A stretch of 38,688 bases of DNA, taken from contig JAPPIT010000015.1 of NCBI GenBank assembly GCA_028820505.1, forward strand, positions 1 through 38,688, read 5' to 3'. Below the pieces are notes generated by a model. That model did not search any database and was not told the DNA's origin. It saw nothing but the letters and a program-made list of their open reading frames with translations. How positions within the stretch are numbered: position 1 is the stretch's first letter; every line of letters begins with the position of its first letter. Source of the stretch: Defluviicoccus sp. (GTDB taxonomy: Bacteria > Pseudomonadota > Alphaproteobacteria > MPNO01). Below are positions 15,795 to 24,583 of this stretch, in pieces. Both the position numbers and the translations under genes were made by a program.

Positions 15795-17443
15795 TCATCG
15801 TCCTCGACCCAGCGCACCGGGGTTTCCGGCTCAACGGCGCGCCGCTGGCGCTGCGCGGTGAGCCGGCCGTTCTCCAGATAGCCGCCCCCGACGGCGCGCA
15901 GGGCGGCCTGTTCCCAGTGCTCCTCCCAGTCGCCCAACGAATACCCGGCCCACGGGCTCTCCGGGTTGAGCGGCGGCAGGTCCAGCCGTTCCCAGATCTT
16001 CCGCGCGCGCTTCATGTAGGCCTCCCGAGGCAGCGCGACCGGTGGCATGTCGCCCTTCAGGGTGGCGTCGATCAGCAGCGTCGAATCTTCGAAACCGGGG
16101 TCTTCGGTCTTGGGCCCGTGGCCGCGGTGGCGGTGGTCGAGGACGGCCGAGTCCTCGCGCGGGTTGGCACGGTAGGCGATCGACCACCACACGGCATCGG
16201 TATTCTCGGGGTCGATGTCGTCGGAGACCGCGACGACGTATTTCCCGCACGCCGATTGCAGCGACGACGCGCCGTAGAGCGCGCGCCACACCTCGGTCCT
16301 CGGCACGCCGCGCTCGAACTGGACGAAGATGACGCGGCGGATATTGGTCAACGGCTCGTGCATCGCCACCCGCTTTACGCCCTTGATCCCGAGACGGTCG
16401 GTCAGATGCGCGAGGAACAGCGGCTCGTAGGCGACCCGCTTGATGACGCTCGATTCCGAAGGCGTCACCTGGCTCACGATCGAGGGCAGGATGGCGCCGC
16501 GACGGTGGGTGATCGCGGTCACCCGCATGATCATGTTGTAGTCTTCGAGCGCGACATGGCCGTGGCTTTCGCCGAACGGCGCTTCGGGCTCCACGAGGTC
16601 GGTGTCGATCAGCCCCTCGATGACGATCTCCGAATCGGCGGGAACGGCGAGGTCCACCGTCCTGCACCGGACCGTCTCGATGGGCGCGCCGACGATTCCG
16701 CCGGCCACCGCGACTTCGTCCAGCCCCATCTGAAGCTTCTGCGGCGCGCAATAGGCGACCGCGGGCGGCGGGCCGAGGACGATCGCGCAGGGCATGGGCA
16801 CGCCGCGTTCGCGGTATTGCCGCCAGTGGCGGTAACCTTCCGCCCCGCCCGACCGCGTCGCCATGCGGACCGCGAGCCGGTCCGGCGCCTTGAGCCCCGC
16901 CCGGTAGGTGCCCATGTTCTGGACGCCGGTTTCGGGGTTCCTCGTCACGCAGCCGGTGGCGGTCAAATAGGGCGCGGCGTCGAATCCGGGCGTCGAGATC
17001 GGCACCGGAAGCGCGTCGAGCCCCCTCCCCTCGCCCAGCAGCGCGTTGCCCTCGATCACGATCTCCTGACAGGGCGCGCCCGTCACCTCGACGGGCGGTA
17101 CGGGGTTCGCGATGGCCTCGTTCCACCTGTCGCCGATCTCCTCGACGGGGACGCCCATGCCGATGGCGTAGATCGCGGCGTTGGCGGCGAGCGCGCCGAC
17201 GACCACGGGCATGTCGTAGTCCCGGCCCCTGGCGTCGGTCACGTCGGTGAAGAGGAAGGCCTTGCGCTGGTCCTCCTTCAGTCCGCCGCGGAACTGCCAG
17301 CGGACCAAGGGGTGCATCTCGGCGTCCTTGTCGATCCGCTCGTCGACGCGGAACAGCAATCCCGCCCGGTCGAGCGCGTCCAGATGGTCCCGGAAATCCG
17401 GATAGGCGCGCTGCGCTTTCGACTCCAGTCGGGAAGCGGCCAT
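15791..17443 (-). CDS. UbiD-family (prenyl-FMN) decarboxylase, copy 2
   Basis: A 550-residue paralogue. Predicted Mn/prenyl-FMN ligands are Asn176, His206 and Glu243; catalytic Arg181, Glu287 and Glu292 are intact (VQNMGTYRAG, EGYRHWRQY, LDEVAVAGG, EPEAPFGESHGHV). The SLELRPG-type segment of copy 1 is replaced by VRMATRSGGAEGYRHW, so the substrate pocket near the metal probably differs. The ATG follows the SDR stop with no gap (TAGATG), so the two are coupled. The stop is inside element D2 and the C-terminus is accordingly short. Cytosolic. Carboxylase or decarboxylase direction cannot be decided. Confidence 0.93.
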   Translation of the reverse strand: MAASRLESKAQRAYPDFRDHLDALDRAGLLFRVDERIDKDAEMHPLVRWQFRGGLKEDQRKAFLFTDVTDARGRDYDMPVVVGALAANAAIYAIGMGVPVEEIGDRWNEAIANPVPPVEVTGAPCQEIVIEGNALLGEGRGLDALPVPISTPGFDAAPYLTATGCVTRNPETGVQNMGTYRAGLKAPDRLAVRMATRSGGAEGYRHWRQYRERGVPMPCAIVLGPPPAVAYCAPQKLQMGLDEVAVAGGIVGAPIETVRCRTVDLAVPADSEIVIEGLIDTDLVEPEAPFGESHGHVALEDYNMIMRVTAITHRRGAILPSIVSQVTPSESSVIKRVAYEPLFLAHLTDRLGIKGVKRVAMHEPLTNIRRVIFVQFERGVPRTEVWRALYGASSLQSACGKYVVAVSDDIDPENTDAVWWSIAYRANPREDSAVLDHRHRGHGPKTEDPGFEDSTLLIDATLKGDMPPVALPREAYMKRARKIWERLDLPPLNPESPWAGYSLGDWEEHWEQAALRAVGGGYLENGRLTAQRQRRAVEPETPVRWVEDDD

Positions 17444-18202
17444 CTACCACATGGCCGAGCCGCCATCGACGACGATGGTCTGGCCCGTCACGAAGTCGCT
17501 GTCGGCCGAGGCGAGATAGACACAGGCGCCGACCAGGTCTTCCGGAGTCTCGTCCTCCTTGATCGCGCGCGTCGCCCGCGTCCGCTCCGGCCCGCCGCCC
17601 ATCCAGTTGGTGCGCTTGAGCACGTTCTCCGACATCGTCGAGCCCGGCGCGATCGCGTTCACGCAGATATTGTCGTCGCCGAGCTCGCGGGCGAGCGAGC
17701 GGGTGATGCCGAGCACGGCGGCCTTGGACGCGTCGTAATGCAGGAAGAACGGCGCGCCCTTGAAGATGCGCCCGGTGCAGATCGAGATGATCTTGCCGTA
17801 TTTCCTCTTGCGCATCTCGGGCGCGGCCGCCTTGCAGCAGAGCCAGACGCCCTTGGTGTTGACGGCGAGCACCCGGTCCCATTCCTCGACCGTGATTTCG
17901 TCGAAGGCCTTGCGCTCCACCGCGGTGAAGACGGCGGCGTTGTTGACGACGATGTCGAGCCCGCCGAACGCTTCTACCGTCTGCGCCACCATCGCCTTGC
18001 AGGAGTCCTCGTCGGCGACGTCGGTCGGCACGTCGATCGCCTCCGCGCCGCCCGACTTCAGCTCCTCGACGATCCCGGCGCCGGAATCGAGATCGGCGAT
18101 GGCGATTTTCGCCCCCTCGGCCGCCATGGCGCGGGCGAAGGCCGCGCCGATCCCCTGCGCCGCGCCGGTGACTATCGCGACGCGTCCGTCAAGCCGTCCC
18201 AT
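17444..18202 (-). CDS. Short-chain dehydrogenase/reductase (SDR)
   Basis: A 252-residue classical SDR. NAD(P)-binding TGAAQGIG (12-19), NNAA (87-90), VNTKG and the YxxxK pair Tyr156/Lys160 (HYDASKAAV) are present. The position of the catalytic serine, 13 residues before the tyrosine, is Thr143 (SICTGRIF). Asp37 after the second strand (IADLD) favours NAD over NADP. C-terminal SDFVTGQTIVVDGG is typical. The gene overlaps the 3' end of UbiD copy 3 by 31 nt and abuts UbiD copy 2, so it is an integral step of this operon, likely oxidising or reducing an alcohol/ketone before or after decarboxylation. Confidence 0.93.
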   Translation of the reverse strand: MGRLDGRVAIVTGAAQGIGAAFARAMAAEGAKIAIADLDSGAGIVEELKSGGAEAIDVPTDVADEDSCKAMVAQTVEAFGGLDIVVNNAAVFTAVERKAFDEITVEEWDRVLAVNTKGVWLCCKAAAPEMRKRKYGKIISICTGRIFKGAPFFLHYDASKAAVLGITRSLARELGDDNICVNAIAPGSTMSENVLKRTNWMGGGPERTRATRAIKEDETPEDLVGACVYLASADSDFVTGQTIVVDGGSAMW

Positions 18203-19866
18203 GTGAGCTCTCCCTCATCGCTTCCCGAACCGCTCGCCCCGGGATTTCCCTCGTCGAGGGTGCGGACCTCGGTGTTCATCGAAACGTCGCCGCGGCGGCG
18301 CTGGGCGATGATCTGCCCGGTCTCCCAGTATTCGCTGCGCACGGCGCGCCGCGCCATCGTTTCCAGGTCCTCGTTCCACTCGCCGAGATCGTAGCCGAAC
18401 CAGGGCCGCTCGGGCCTGAGCTTCGGCAGGCCGAGCTCGTTCCAGATCTCAGCCGCCGCCTCCATGTATTGCCGCTTGGGCAGCGAGACCGGCGGGAAGG
18501 TCTCCTTCAGCGTCGCGTCCACCAGCACCGCGCTGTCCTCGCTGTCGATCAGGCTGCGCGGGCCGTGCCCCTCGTCCTTGTGCTTGAGGATCTCGACGTC
18601 GCGGTGCGGCTTGGACCGGTAGGACATCGCCCAGAAGACGGCGTTGGTGTCGTCGGGGTCGATATCCTCGTTGACCGCGATCACCCACTTGCCCTCGGCG
18701 CGGCGGAGCGAGGCGACGCCGTAGAGCGCGCGCCAGATCTCGGTGCGCGGAATATCGCGCTCGACGACGACGACGATCAGCTTGTGGAGCGAGGTCAGCG
18801 GCTCGTGGGTGGCGACGTGCCTGACGCCCTTGATCCCCAGATGGTCGCGCAGATGCTCGATCTGCGCCGCCTCGTAGGCCGGCCGCTTGATGGCGCTCGA
18901 TTCCGACGGCGTGACCTGGCTTACCCAGGAGGTAATGACCGCGTTCCGGCGCCGGGTGATCGCGGTCACGTCCACATAGCCGTTATATTCCTGCAGGTTG
19001 ACGTGACCGTGGCTCTCGCCGAACGGCGCCTCGGGCTCCAGGAGCTCGGTCGAGACAAAGCCCTCGATCACCACCTCCGCCTCGGCCGGCACCAGAAGGT
19101 CGACCGTCTTCGCCTCGACCACGTTGAGGGGCTTCCCCACCAGCCCGCCCGAGACCCAGAGCTCGTCGAGCTTCTCCGGCATCTTCTGGACCGCGGTGAA
19201 CGAGACGACCGGCGGGCAGCCGAGGACGATGGCGCAGGGCATCGGCTCGCCGCGCCGCTTCCACGCCTCCCAGTGCATGTATCCGCCGGTCCGGAGCTCG
19301 ATCGAGGGGTTCATGCCGATCCGGTTCGGCGCCTTCAGCATCCCCCGGTAATTGCCCATGTTCTGGACGCCGGTCTCCGGATCCCTGGTGATGAAGTGCG
19401 ACGAGGTGGTGTAGGGCGCGTTGTCCCATCCGGGCGAGGATATCGGCACCGGAAGCGCGTCGAGCCCGTTTCCGTTCAGCAGCTCGTTGTCCCGGTAGAC
19501 GATCTCGTGGCACGGCGCGTCTTCGACGACATTGGGTTCGATGGGCGCGTTCATCGCCCGGATCCAGTTCTCCTTGATCTCGGCGAGCGGCACGCCCATG
19601 CCCATCTCGTAGACCCGGCCGTTGGCGGCGAGGCCGCACACCAGGACCGGGATGTCGAATTCCCGCCCCTTGGAGTCGGTGACGTTGGTGAACAGGAACG
19701 CCTTGCGGTCTTCGGCATCGATGCCGCCGCGGAACTGCCAGCGGACCAGCGGATGCATCTCGGTATCCTTGTTGATCCGCCGGTCGACCTCGATCAGGAG
19801 GCCGGCCTCGCGCAGCGCGGCGATATGTTCGTGCAGGTCGCGGTACCCCCGCGCGGGCATCGACAT
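18172..19866 (-). CDS. UbiD-family (prenyl-FMN) decarboxylase, copy 3
   Basis: A 564-residue paralogue and the first gene of the UbiD operon. Predicted ligands Asn169, His198 and Glu235 and catalytic Arg174, Glu279 and Glu284 are intact (VQNMGNYRG, GGYMHWEAW, LDELWVSGG, EPEAPFGESHGHV). Its C-terminus extends beyond those of copies 1 and 2 with a low-complexity GASGSGSDEGELTWD tail, and overlaps the SDR start by 31 nt. The ATG at 19866 has AAGGAG about 10 nt upstream. A sigma-70-like promoter lies at 19939-19967. It is nearer to copy 1 than to copy 2 by eye (shared MNPSIELR-type segment). Confidence 0.93.
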   Translation of the reverse strand: MSMPARGYRDLHEHIAALREAGLLIEVDRRINKDTEMHPLVRWQFRGGIDAEDRKAFLFTNVTDSKGREFDIPVLVCGLAANGRVYEMGMGVPLAEIKENWIRAMNAPIEPNVVEDAPCHEIVYRDNELLNGNGLDALPVPISSPGWDNAPYTTSSHFITRDPETGVQNMGNYRGMLKAPNRIGMNPSIELRTGGYMHWEAWKRRGEPMPCAIVLGCPPVVSFTAVQKMPEKLDELWVSGGLVGKPLNVVEAKTVDLLVPAEAEVVIEGFVSTELLEPEAPFGESHGHVNLQEYNGYVDVTAITRRRNAVITSWVSQVTPSESSAIKRPAYEAAQIEHLRDHLGIKGVRHVATHEPLTSLHKLIVVVVERDIPRTEIWRALYGVASLRRAEGKWVIAVNEDIDPDDTNAVFWAMSYRSKPHRDVEILKHKDEGHGPRSLIDSEDSAVLVDATLKETFPPVSLPKRQYMEAAAEIWNELGLPKLRPERPWFGYDLGEWNEDLETMARRAVRSEYWETGQIIAQRRRGDVSMNTEVRTLDEGNPGASGSGSDEGELTWDGLTDASR

Positions 19867-19938
19867 GGGCGATCTGCTCCTTCCGCCCCGCCGGCCGGGC
19901 GCGCGGGTGACGGTTGATCCGATAGCTGAGCGATCCGC

Positions 19939-19967
19939 AATCTATGCGGCCCCTCGGACCGTGACAA
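19939..19967 (-). promoter_or_regulatory. Putative sigma-70-type promoter of the UbiD operon
   Basis: On the minus strand the -35 box is TTGTCA (19962-19967) and the -10 box TAGATT (19939-19944), separated by exactly 17 bp. It is correctly placed about 70 bp upstream of the UbiD copy 3 start. Prediction only. Confidence 0.5.
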
Positions 19968-19982
19968 CCGGCGGCCCGGGTT

Positions 19983-20010
19983 TTGCGCGGACGCCCTGCC
20001 GGGCTTATCC
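19983..20010 (+). promoter_or_regulatory. Weak putative promoter of the TTT receptor gene
   Basis: TTGCGC (19983-19988) and TTATCC (20005-20010) with a 16 bp spacer, about 50 bp upstream of the ATG at 20062. The boxes are poor, so this is tentative. Confidence 0.3.
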
Positions 20011-20061
20011 TTGGCACGCATTCGATACCTTTCGGCGACGAGAACGAACAAGGAGCAGGAG

Positions 20062-21084
20062 ATGTCGTTCAAACGCGCAACCAGGGCGCTGGCGGTTGCC
20101 GCCGGCGCGCTCGCGATCGGTGTTACCGGGTCGGCTTCGGCCGACGTCGCGGGCTTCTACAAGGACCGGACCGTGACCATCGTGGTGCCCGCCGGCCTCG
20201 GCGCCTCGCTCGGGCTCTACGGCCGCCTGCTGGCGGAACACTGGGGCAAGCACATCCCCGGCAACCCGACGGTGATCGTGCAGTCCCGGCCGGGGGGCGG
20301 CGGCACCAAGGGCGCGGCCTATGTCTACAACGCGGCGCCCAAGGACGGCACGACGATCGCCGAGGTGCTGGCGCCCTCGGTCCTCGCGCCGATCCTCCGC
20401 AACGTCAAGTTCGACGCCACCAAGTTCCAGTGGCTCGGTTCGATCACCCAGCGCCCGAGCGTGGTCTCGGTGTTCCACAACGCGCCGGCGACGACGCTCG
20501 AAGGGGTGAAGAAGACCGAGGTCATCATGGGCTCCACCGGCTTCGGGTCGGAGACCTACCTGATGCCCAGGCTGATGAACCATTTGCTGGGCACCAAGTT
20601 CAAGATCGTCAAGGGCTACAAGGGCGGCGCGTCGATCAACAAGGCGATGGCGCAGGGCGAGGTCCACGGGCGGATGAACTACTGGACCGGCTGGACCACG
20701 ATCAAGAACGACTGGCTCAAGACCGGCAAGCTCAAGCACCTGATCCAGTACGGCCCGCGCATCCCCGAGCTTCCCGACGTTCCCAGCATCGGCGATCTGG
20801 TGACGTCGGAAGACGGCAAGAAGATGATCAGCTTCATCGAGGTCTGCGAGCTGATCGGGATGGGCTTCTGGGTGGCGCCCGAGGTGCCCAAGGACCGGGT
20901 GGCGGCGCTGCGGTCGTCGTTCATGGCGACGATGAAGGACCCGGCCTTCGTGGCCGACGCCAAGAAGCGGCGTGCGCCGGTCGCCCCGATTTCGGGCGAG
21001 AAGCTGGTCGAGCTCGTCAACGACGGGCTGAACGTCTCGCCCGAGCTGGTGGCCAAGATGAAGGTCGCCTTCGGCTTCAAGTAG
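20062..21084 (+). CDS. Tripartite tricarboxylate transporter (TTT) receptor, Bug/TctC-like
   Basis: A 340-residue periplasmic binding protein. Signal peptide MSFKRATRALAVAAGALAIG then VTGSASA before DVAGFYK. Family features: TIVVPAGLGASLGLYGRLLA (normally VPFPPGG-like), RPGGGGTKGAAYVYNAAPKD and IMGSTGFGSETYLMP. The start has AGGAGCAGGAG close upstream. TctC proteins bind carboxylates and deliver them to the TctAB permease. The only such permease here is encoded 4 kb away on the other strand (25053-27149). It is followed by a strong GC-rich terminator and then a TRAP operon. It diverges from the UbiD operon, so it may capture a UbiD-pathway substrate. Confidence 0.85.
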   Translation: MSFKRATRALAVAAGALAIGVTGSASADVAGFYKDRTVTIVVPAGLGASLGLYGRLLAEHWGKHIPGNPTVIVQSRPGGGGTKGAAYVYNAAPKDGTTIAEVLAPSVLAPILRNVKFDATKFQWLGSITQRPSVVSVFHNAPATTLEGVKKTEVIMGSTGFGSETYLMPRLMNHLLGTKFKIVKGYKGGASINKAMAQGEVHGRMNYWTGWTTIKNDWLKTGKLKHLIQYGPRIPELPDVPSIGDLVTSEDGKKMISFIEVCELIGMGFWVAPEVPKDRVAALRSSFMATMKDPAFVADAKKRRAPVAPISGEKLVELVNDGLNVSPELVAKMKVAFGFK

Positions 21085-21091
21085 ACGGTTC

Positions 21092-21120
21092 GCCCGCCGC
21101 CGCGCGACGCGGCGGCGGGC
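21092..21120 (+). terminator. GC-rich terminator-like hairpin after the TTT receptor
   Basis: Arms GCCCGCCGCCGCG (21092-21104) and CGCGGCGGCGGGC (21108-21120) pair perfectly over 13 bp with loop CGA, followed by GTCCTTGTCC. The T-tract is weak, but the stem is very stable and well placed 8 bp after the stop codon. Confidence 0.65.
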
Positions 21121-21187
21121 GTCCTTGTCCCGCGGCGCTACCTTGTGGGACTATCTGTCCCGGTCACGGGAAAGGGAGGAGTTCGCG

Positions 21188-22198
21188 ATGCTGAGGTTCA
21201 AGCTGGCTGCGCCGATACTGGCGGCCGCCGGAATCGCCGCGCTGCTTTCGGCAGGCGCGCCCAAGGCGTCCGCCGAAGTGAAGCTCAACATGGTCTATCC
21301 GTTCCCCGATTTCCTGATCTACACCAAGCAGTGCAAGCAATTGGCCGCCGACATCACCGAGGCGGCCAAGGGCAAGCTGTCGATCGAGGTGCTCCCCTTC
21401 AACTCGATCGGGATGTTCCAGCAGCCGCCGGCGGTCCGCAAAGGCCGGGTCGACATGATGTGCACGCCGTATGCGTTCTTCGCCCGGGCGGTGCCGGAGA
21501 ACGAGGCGGTATCGACCTCGGCCTCGAACCCGGAAACGGTGCGCGCCAATGGCGGGCTCGCCATGCTGGACGAGCTCCAGCAGAAACATTTCGGGGTGAA
21601 GAACCTGGGCTGGACCTCGTCGGGCGGGCGCTTCCGCATCTACATGAAGAACCAGCCGAAATTCAACGACAAGGGCATGCTGAACCTCGACGGGGTGAAG
21701 CTTCGCGACAACCCGATCTACGGCGCGTTCTTCCGCGCGATGAACGCGACGACCCACCCGCTGGCGGCGACGCAGGTCTATGCCGCGCTGGAGAAGGGCG
21801 TGGTGGACGCCGCCGCCTGGGCCACCATCGGCCTGAAGGGCCTGAAATGGGACAAGTTCCTGCGCCACGCGGTGGAGCCGGAGTTCTATCACACCGATAT
21901 CGGCTGGTTCATCAACCTGAAGAAGTGGAACGGCCTCGACGCGGGGCTCCGTAAGCTGGTTCAGGACATGGTGATCGAGAACGAGAAGGCGGTGCGCAAG
22001 GTCCTTCTCGAAGAGTCGAAGAAGGAGCGGGCGACCCTCGCCAAGGAAGGCATGAAGTTCCACACCGTGCCGGCGGCGGACGTGTACTCCAAGCTCGCCG
22101 TCGATTCGGCATACGCCCGCATGACCGATCGGCTGACCAAGGCGAAACGCCCGACCGGCCACGTCGCCAAGCTGCGCGAGCTCTGGCAGCAGCAATAG
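21188..22198 (+). CDS. TRAP transporter substrate-binding protein (DctP family), system 1
   Basis: A 336-residue protein. The ATG at 21188 has GGGAGGAG 7-8 nt upstream, and the signal peptide runs to about residue 29 (MLRFKLAAPILAAAGIAALL then SAGAPKASA). Mature features: GWTSSGGRFRIYMKN, DGVKLRDNPIYGAFFRAMNA containing the conserved carboxylate-binding arginine strand, and QVYAALEKGVVDAAAW. Periplasmic receptor for an organic acid, partner of the DctQ and DctM genes directly downstream. Confidence 0.92.
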   Translation: MLRFKLAAPILAAAGIAALLSAGAPKASAEVKLNMVYPFPDFLIYTKQCKQLAADITEAAKGKLSIEVLPFNSIGMFQQPPAVRKGRVDMMCTPYAFFARAVPENEAVSTSASNPETVRANGGLAMLDELQQKHFGVKNLGWTSSGGRFRIYMKNQPKFNDKGMLNLDGVKLRDNPIYGAFFRAMNATTHPLAATQVYAALEKGVVDAAAWATIGLKGLKWDKFLRHAVEPEFYHTDIGWFINLKKWNGLDAGLRKLVQDMVIENEKAVRKVLLEESKKERATLAKEGMKFHTVPAADVYSKLAVDSAYARMTDRLTKAKRPTGHVAKLRELWQQQ

Positions 22199-22213
22199 GA
22201 TCTTCGCGATCCC

Positions 22214-22236
22214 GGCTTCCCGTTCCCGGGGAAGCC
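22214..22236 (+). terminator. Stem-loop between dctP- and dctQ-like genes
   Basis: GGCTTCCC (22214-22221) and GGGAAGCC (22229-22236) form an 8 bp stem with a 7 nt loop. There is no T-tract. Such a stem-loop after a binding-protein gene usually stabilises or attenuates the transcript so the receptor is made in excess over the permease. Confidence 0.5.
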
Positions 22237-22262
22237 GCCGTGGCGGGCAGGACAGGCGGCCC

Positions 22263-22835
22263 ATGACCGTTCTGCGCGCCGTCGACCGGGGCTGGGCGGG
22301 GCTCCTGTGGGTCATGATGGCGCTCGCCGCGCTCTATGTGGGCTTCATCATGGTGGCGATCGTCTACGTGACGATCTTCCGCAGCGCGGGCTGGGCCTAT
22401 AACCAGTTCGTGTTCACCCTCATCGAGTACGGCTTCCTCTACATCCTGTTCCTCGGTTCGCCCTGGCTCGTCCGGACCCGGGGGCATGTCTATATCGAGC
22501 TGCTGACCGCCGCCGTTGCCGAGCGCCACCGGGCGGTGCTGTCCCGCGGCATCGCCGGGCTCTGCGCCACGATCTGCCTGATCTGGGTCTGGTACACGTG
22601 GGGCATCTTCCTGGAGCATCTGGAGGACACGCTCGCCTTCGACGAGCTGCGGGACGACCGGGGCATGCGCCTGTGGACGACCACGATCGTCTATCCCGCG
22701 GGCTTCCTCTTCATGGCGGTCGAGTTCCTGCGCTTCGTCTTCGGCCGGCAGACCATGCACAGCGGCGAGGCCGGCGTCGGCAACGAACGGATCGAGCTCG
22801 AGGAAACCAGGCGCAGCCTGACGGAAACGCGCTGA
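22263..22835 (+). CDS. TRAP transporter small permease (DctQ family), system 1
   Basis: A 190-residue membrane protein with four predicted helices (for example WVMMALAALYVGFIMVAIVY, FVFTLIEYGFLYILFLGSPW and AGLCATICLIWVWYTWGIFL) and the RTRGHVYIELL segment characteristic of DctQ. Its TGA is immediately followed by the ATG of the large permease, indicating coupled translation of the two subunits. Confidence 0.92.
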   Translation: MTVLRAVDRGWAGLLWVMMALAALYVGFIMVAIVYVTIFRSAGWAYNQFVFTLIEYGFLYILFLGSPWLVRTRGHVYIELLTAAVAERHRAVLSRGIAGLCATICLIWVWYTWGIFLEHLEDTLAFDELRDDRGMRLWTTTIVYPAGFLFMAVEFLRFVFGRQTMHSGEAGVGNERIELEETRRSLTETR

Positions 22836-24242
22836 ATGGAGTGGTACTGGATACTCCTGGCGCTGCTGGGCTCCATCCTGCTGCTGATGTTCGCCGGCCT
22901 TCCGGTCGGCATCGCGTTCATCGCGGTCAACACGGTCGCCGCCTTCTTCATTTTCGGGCGGTTCGGCGATTTCGACACGCGGGTCCAGTCGGCCATCGGC
23001 CAGCAGGTCGACAACGCGTTCGGCAACATGACGATCTTCGCCATCGTGCCGATTCCGATGTTCCTGCTGATGGGCGAGCTTTTCTTCCATACCGGCCTCG
23101 CCAACCGGATGTTCGATGCGATCGAGAAGCTGATGGGCCGGGTCCCGGCGCGGCTGTCCTACGTCACCGTGGCGGGCGGCACGGCCTTCGCCACGCTGTC
23201 GGGCTCCTCGATGGGCTCGACCGCCCTCCTCGGCACGCTGATGGTCCCCGAGATGACGGCGCGCGGCTACAAGAAGAGCATGTCGATCGGGCCGATCCTC
23301 GGCACCGGCGGCCTCGCCATGCTGATCCCGCCCTCGGCGCTCGCCGTGCTCCTCGGCACCCTGGCCGAGATCGACATCGGCAAGCTGCTGATCGCGGGCG
23401 TGGTGCCCGGCCTGCTGCTGGCCGTCTTCTACGCCATCCTGATCTTCGTCCGCGCGAGCCTCGATCCCTCGGCCGCGCCCTCATACGAGGTCGACATCGT
23501 GCCCCTCGGCCGGCGCATCCTGCTGTTCGTTTCCGATGTCCTGCCGATGATCTCGATCATCGTCTTCGTGATCGCCCTGATCATGGGCGGGGTGGCGACG
23601 CCGTCGGAGGCCGCCGCCTACGGCTCGGTCGGGGTGATCCTGCTCGCGGTGGGCTATCTGTTCGCGGCGCCGCTGCTGCGCGGCGATTTCCGCGAGGCCC
23701 GCGCGTTCGGACCCTTCTTCGCCGCGGCGATGTGGAAGTCCCTGTGGGGGGCAGGGCGGGTCACGGTGATCGCGCTGATGATCCTGTTCGGCTCGTCGCT
23801 GTTTTCCAACGTGCTGGCCGCCTCGGGCTCCAGCGCGGCGCTGATCGAATGGGTCGCGGGCTTCGATGTCTCGCCCTACGCGATGCTGCTGATGATGTTC
23901 GGCATCCTCCTGCTGCTCGGCATGTTCATGGACCAGCTCGCCATGATGCTGCTGACGGTGCCGATTTTCTTCCCCATCGTGCAGGGGCTCGATTTCGGCC
24001 TCGCGGCGGACATGAAGCTGATCTGGTTCGCGGTCATCATGCTGCTCGCGATGGAGATCAGCTTCACCACGCCGCCCTTCGGCCTGCTGCTGTTCGTCAT
24101 GCAGGGGGTGGCCCCGCCCGGCACGCGCTTCGGCGAGATCTGCCTAGCCGCGCTCCCCTTCATGGGCTGCGCGCTGCTGCTCACCCTGCTGATCGTGATC
24201 TTCCCGCCCCTGGCGATCTGGCTCCCCTGGCTCGGCGGGTAG
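22836..24242 (+). CDS. TRAP transporter large permease (DctM family), system 1
   Basis: A 468-residue polytopic protein, the Na+-coupled transport subunit. DctM features: LLMFAGLPVGIAFIAVNTVA, IPMFLLMGELFFHTGLANRM, GSSMGSTALLGTLMVPEM, IPPSALAVLLGTLAEIDIGK, GGVATPSEAAAYG and FTTPPFGLLLFVMQG. The length, with extra residues in the middle, is in the usual range. It completes the plus-strand TRAP operon and is convergent with the small unit at 24302. Confidence 0.94.
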   Translation: MEWYWILLALLGSILLLMFAGLPVGIAFIAVNTVAAFFIFGRFGDFDTRVQSAIGQQVDNAFGNMTIFAIVPIPMFLLMGELFFHTGLANRMFDAIEKLMGRVPARLSYVTVAGGTAFATLSGSSMGSTALLGTLMVPEMTARGYKKSMSIGPILGTGGLAMLIPPSALAVLLGTLAEIDIGKLLIAGVVPGLLLAVFYAILIFVRASLDPSAAPSYEVDIVPLGRRILLFVSDVLPMISIIVFVIALIMGGVATPSEAAAYGSVGVILLAVGYLFAAPLLRGDFREARAFGPFFAAAMWKSLWGAGRVTVIALMILFGSSLFSNVLAASGSSAALIEWVAGFDVSPYAMLLMMFGILLLLGMFMDQLAMMLLTVPIFFPIVQGLDFGLAADMKLIWFAVIMLLAMEISFTTPPFGLLLFVMQGVAPPGTRFGEICLAALPFMGCALLLTLLIVIFPPLAIWLPWLGG

Positions 24243-24301
24243 CGGAGTCAGGTGAAACTCTACGGTTCACCGGACCCACCCAACACGATGCAGGAGCCGA
24301 T

Positions 24302-24583
24302 TCAACGCCGGTCGGCGACCAGAACGCCCGCCAAAGCTCCGATGGCGGTCGATCCCAGGGCAACCACGAAATCGGGTACGGATTTGTCGTAGGCTGCAAG
24401 AGCGATCGCCCCGACCAGTGCAAGACCGGCAAGTATCGCGAGGGACGACCCAACCACCCGATAGAAGAAGCGGTCGCGAAGATAGGCGGGACCGGACTGC
24501 AACCGGGGCGATGGGCCGTCTGCGACCGTTCCCCAATCGTCGGGCGGGTCCCTCGTGTCTTCGGACTTGGCTTCGACCGTCAT
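24302..24583 (-). CDS. Small membrane protein of unknown function
   Basis: A 93-residue protein with a charged N-terminus (EAKSEDTRDPPDDWG) and two membrane segments, about 44-64 (VVGSSLAILAGLALVGAIAL) and 71-90 (FVVALGSTAIGALAGVLVA). The ATG overlaps the TGA of the upstream RHH-like gene by one base (TGATG). I do not recognise the family. The pair is transcribed from its own promoter and is unrelated in direction and content to the adjacent TRAP operon. Confidence 0.75.
   Translation of the reverse strand: MTVEAKSEDTRDPPDDWGTVADGPSPRLQSGPAYLRDRFFYRVVGSSLAILAGLALVGAIALAAYDKSVPDFVVALGSTAIGALAGVLVADRR

Noticed and set aside
15917-18394. 825-residue plus-strand ORF opposite UbiD copy 2 and the SDR
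   Set aside because: Antisense shadow with His/Arg/Asp-rich, non-family translation.
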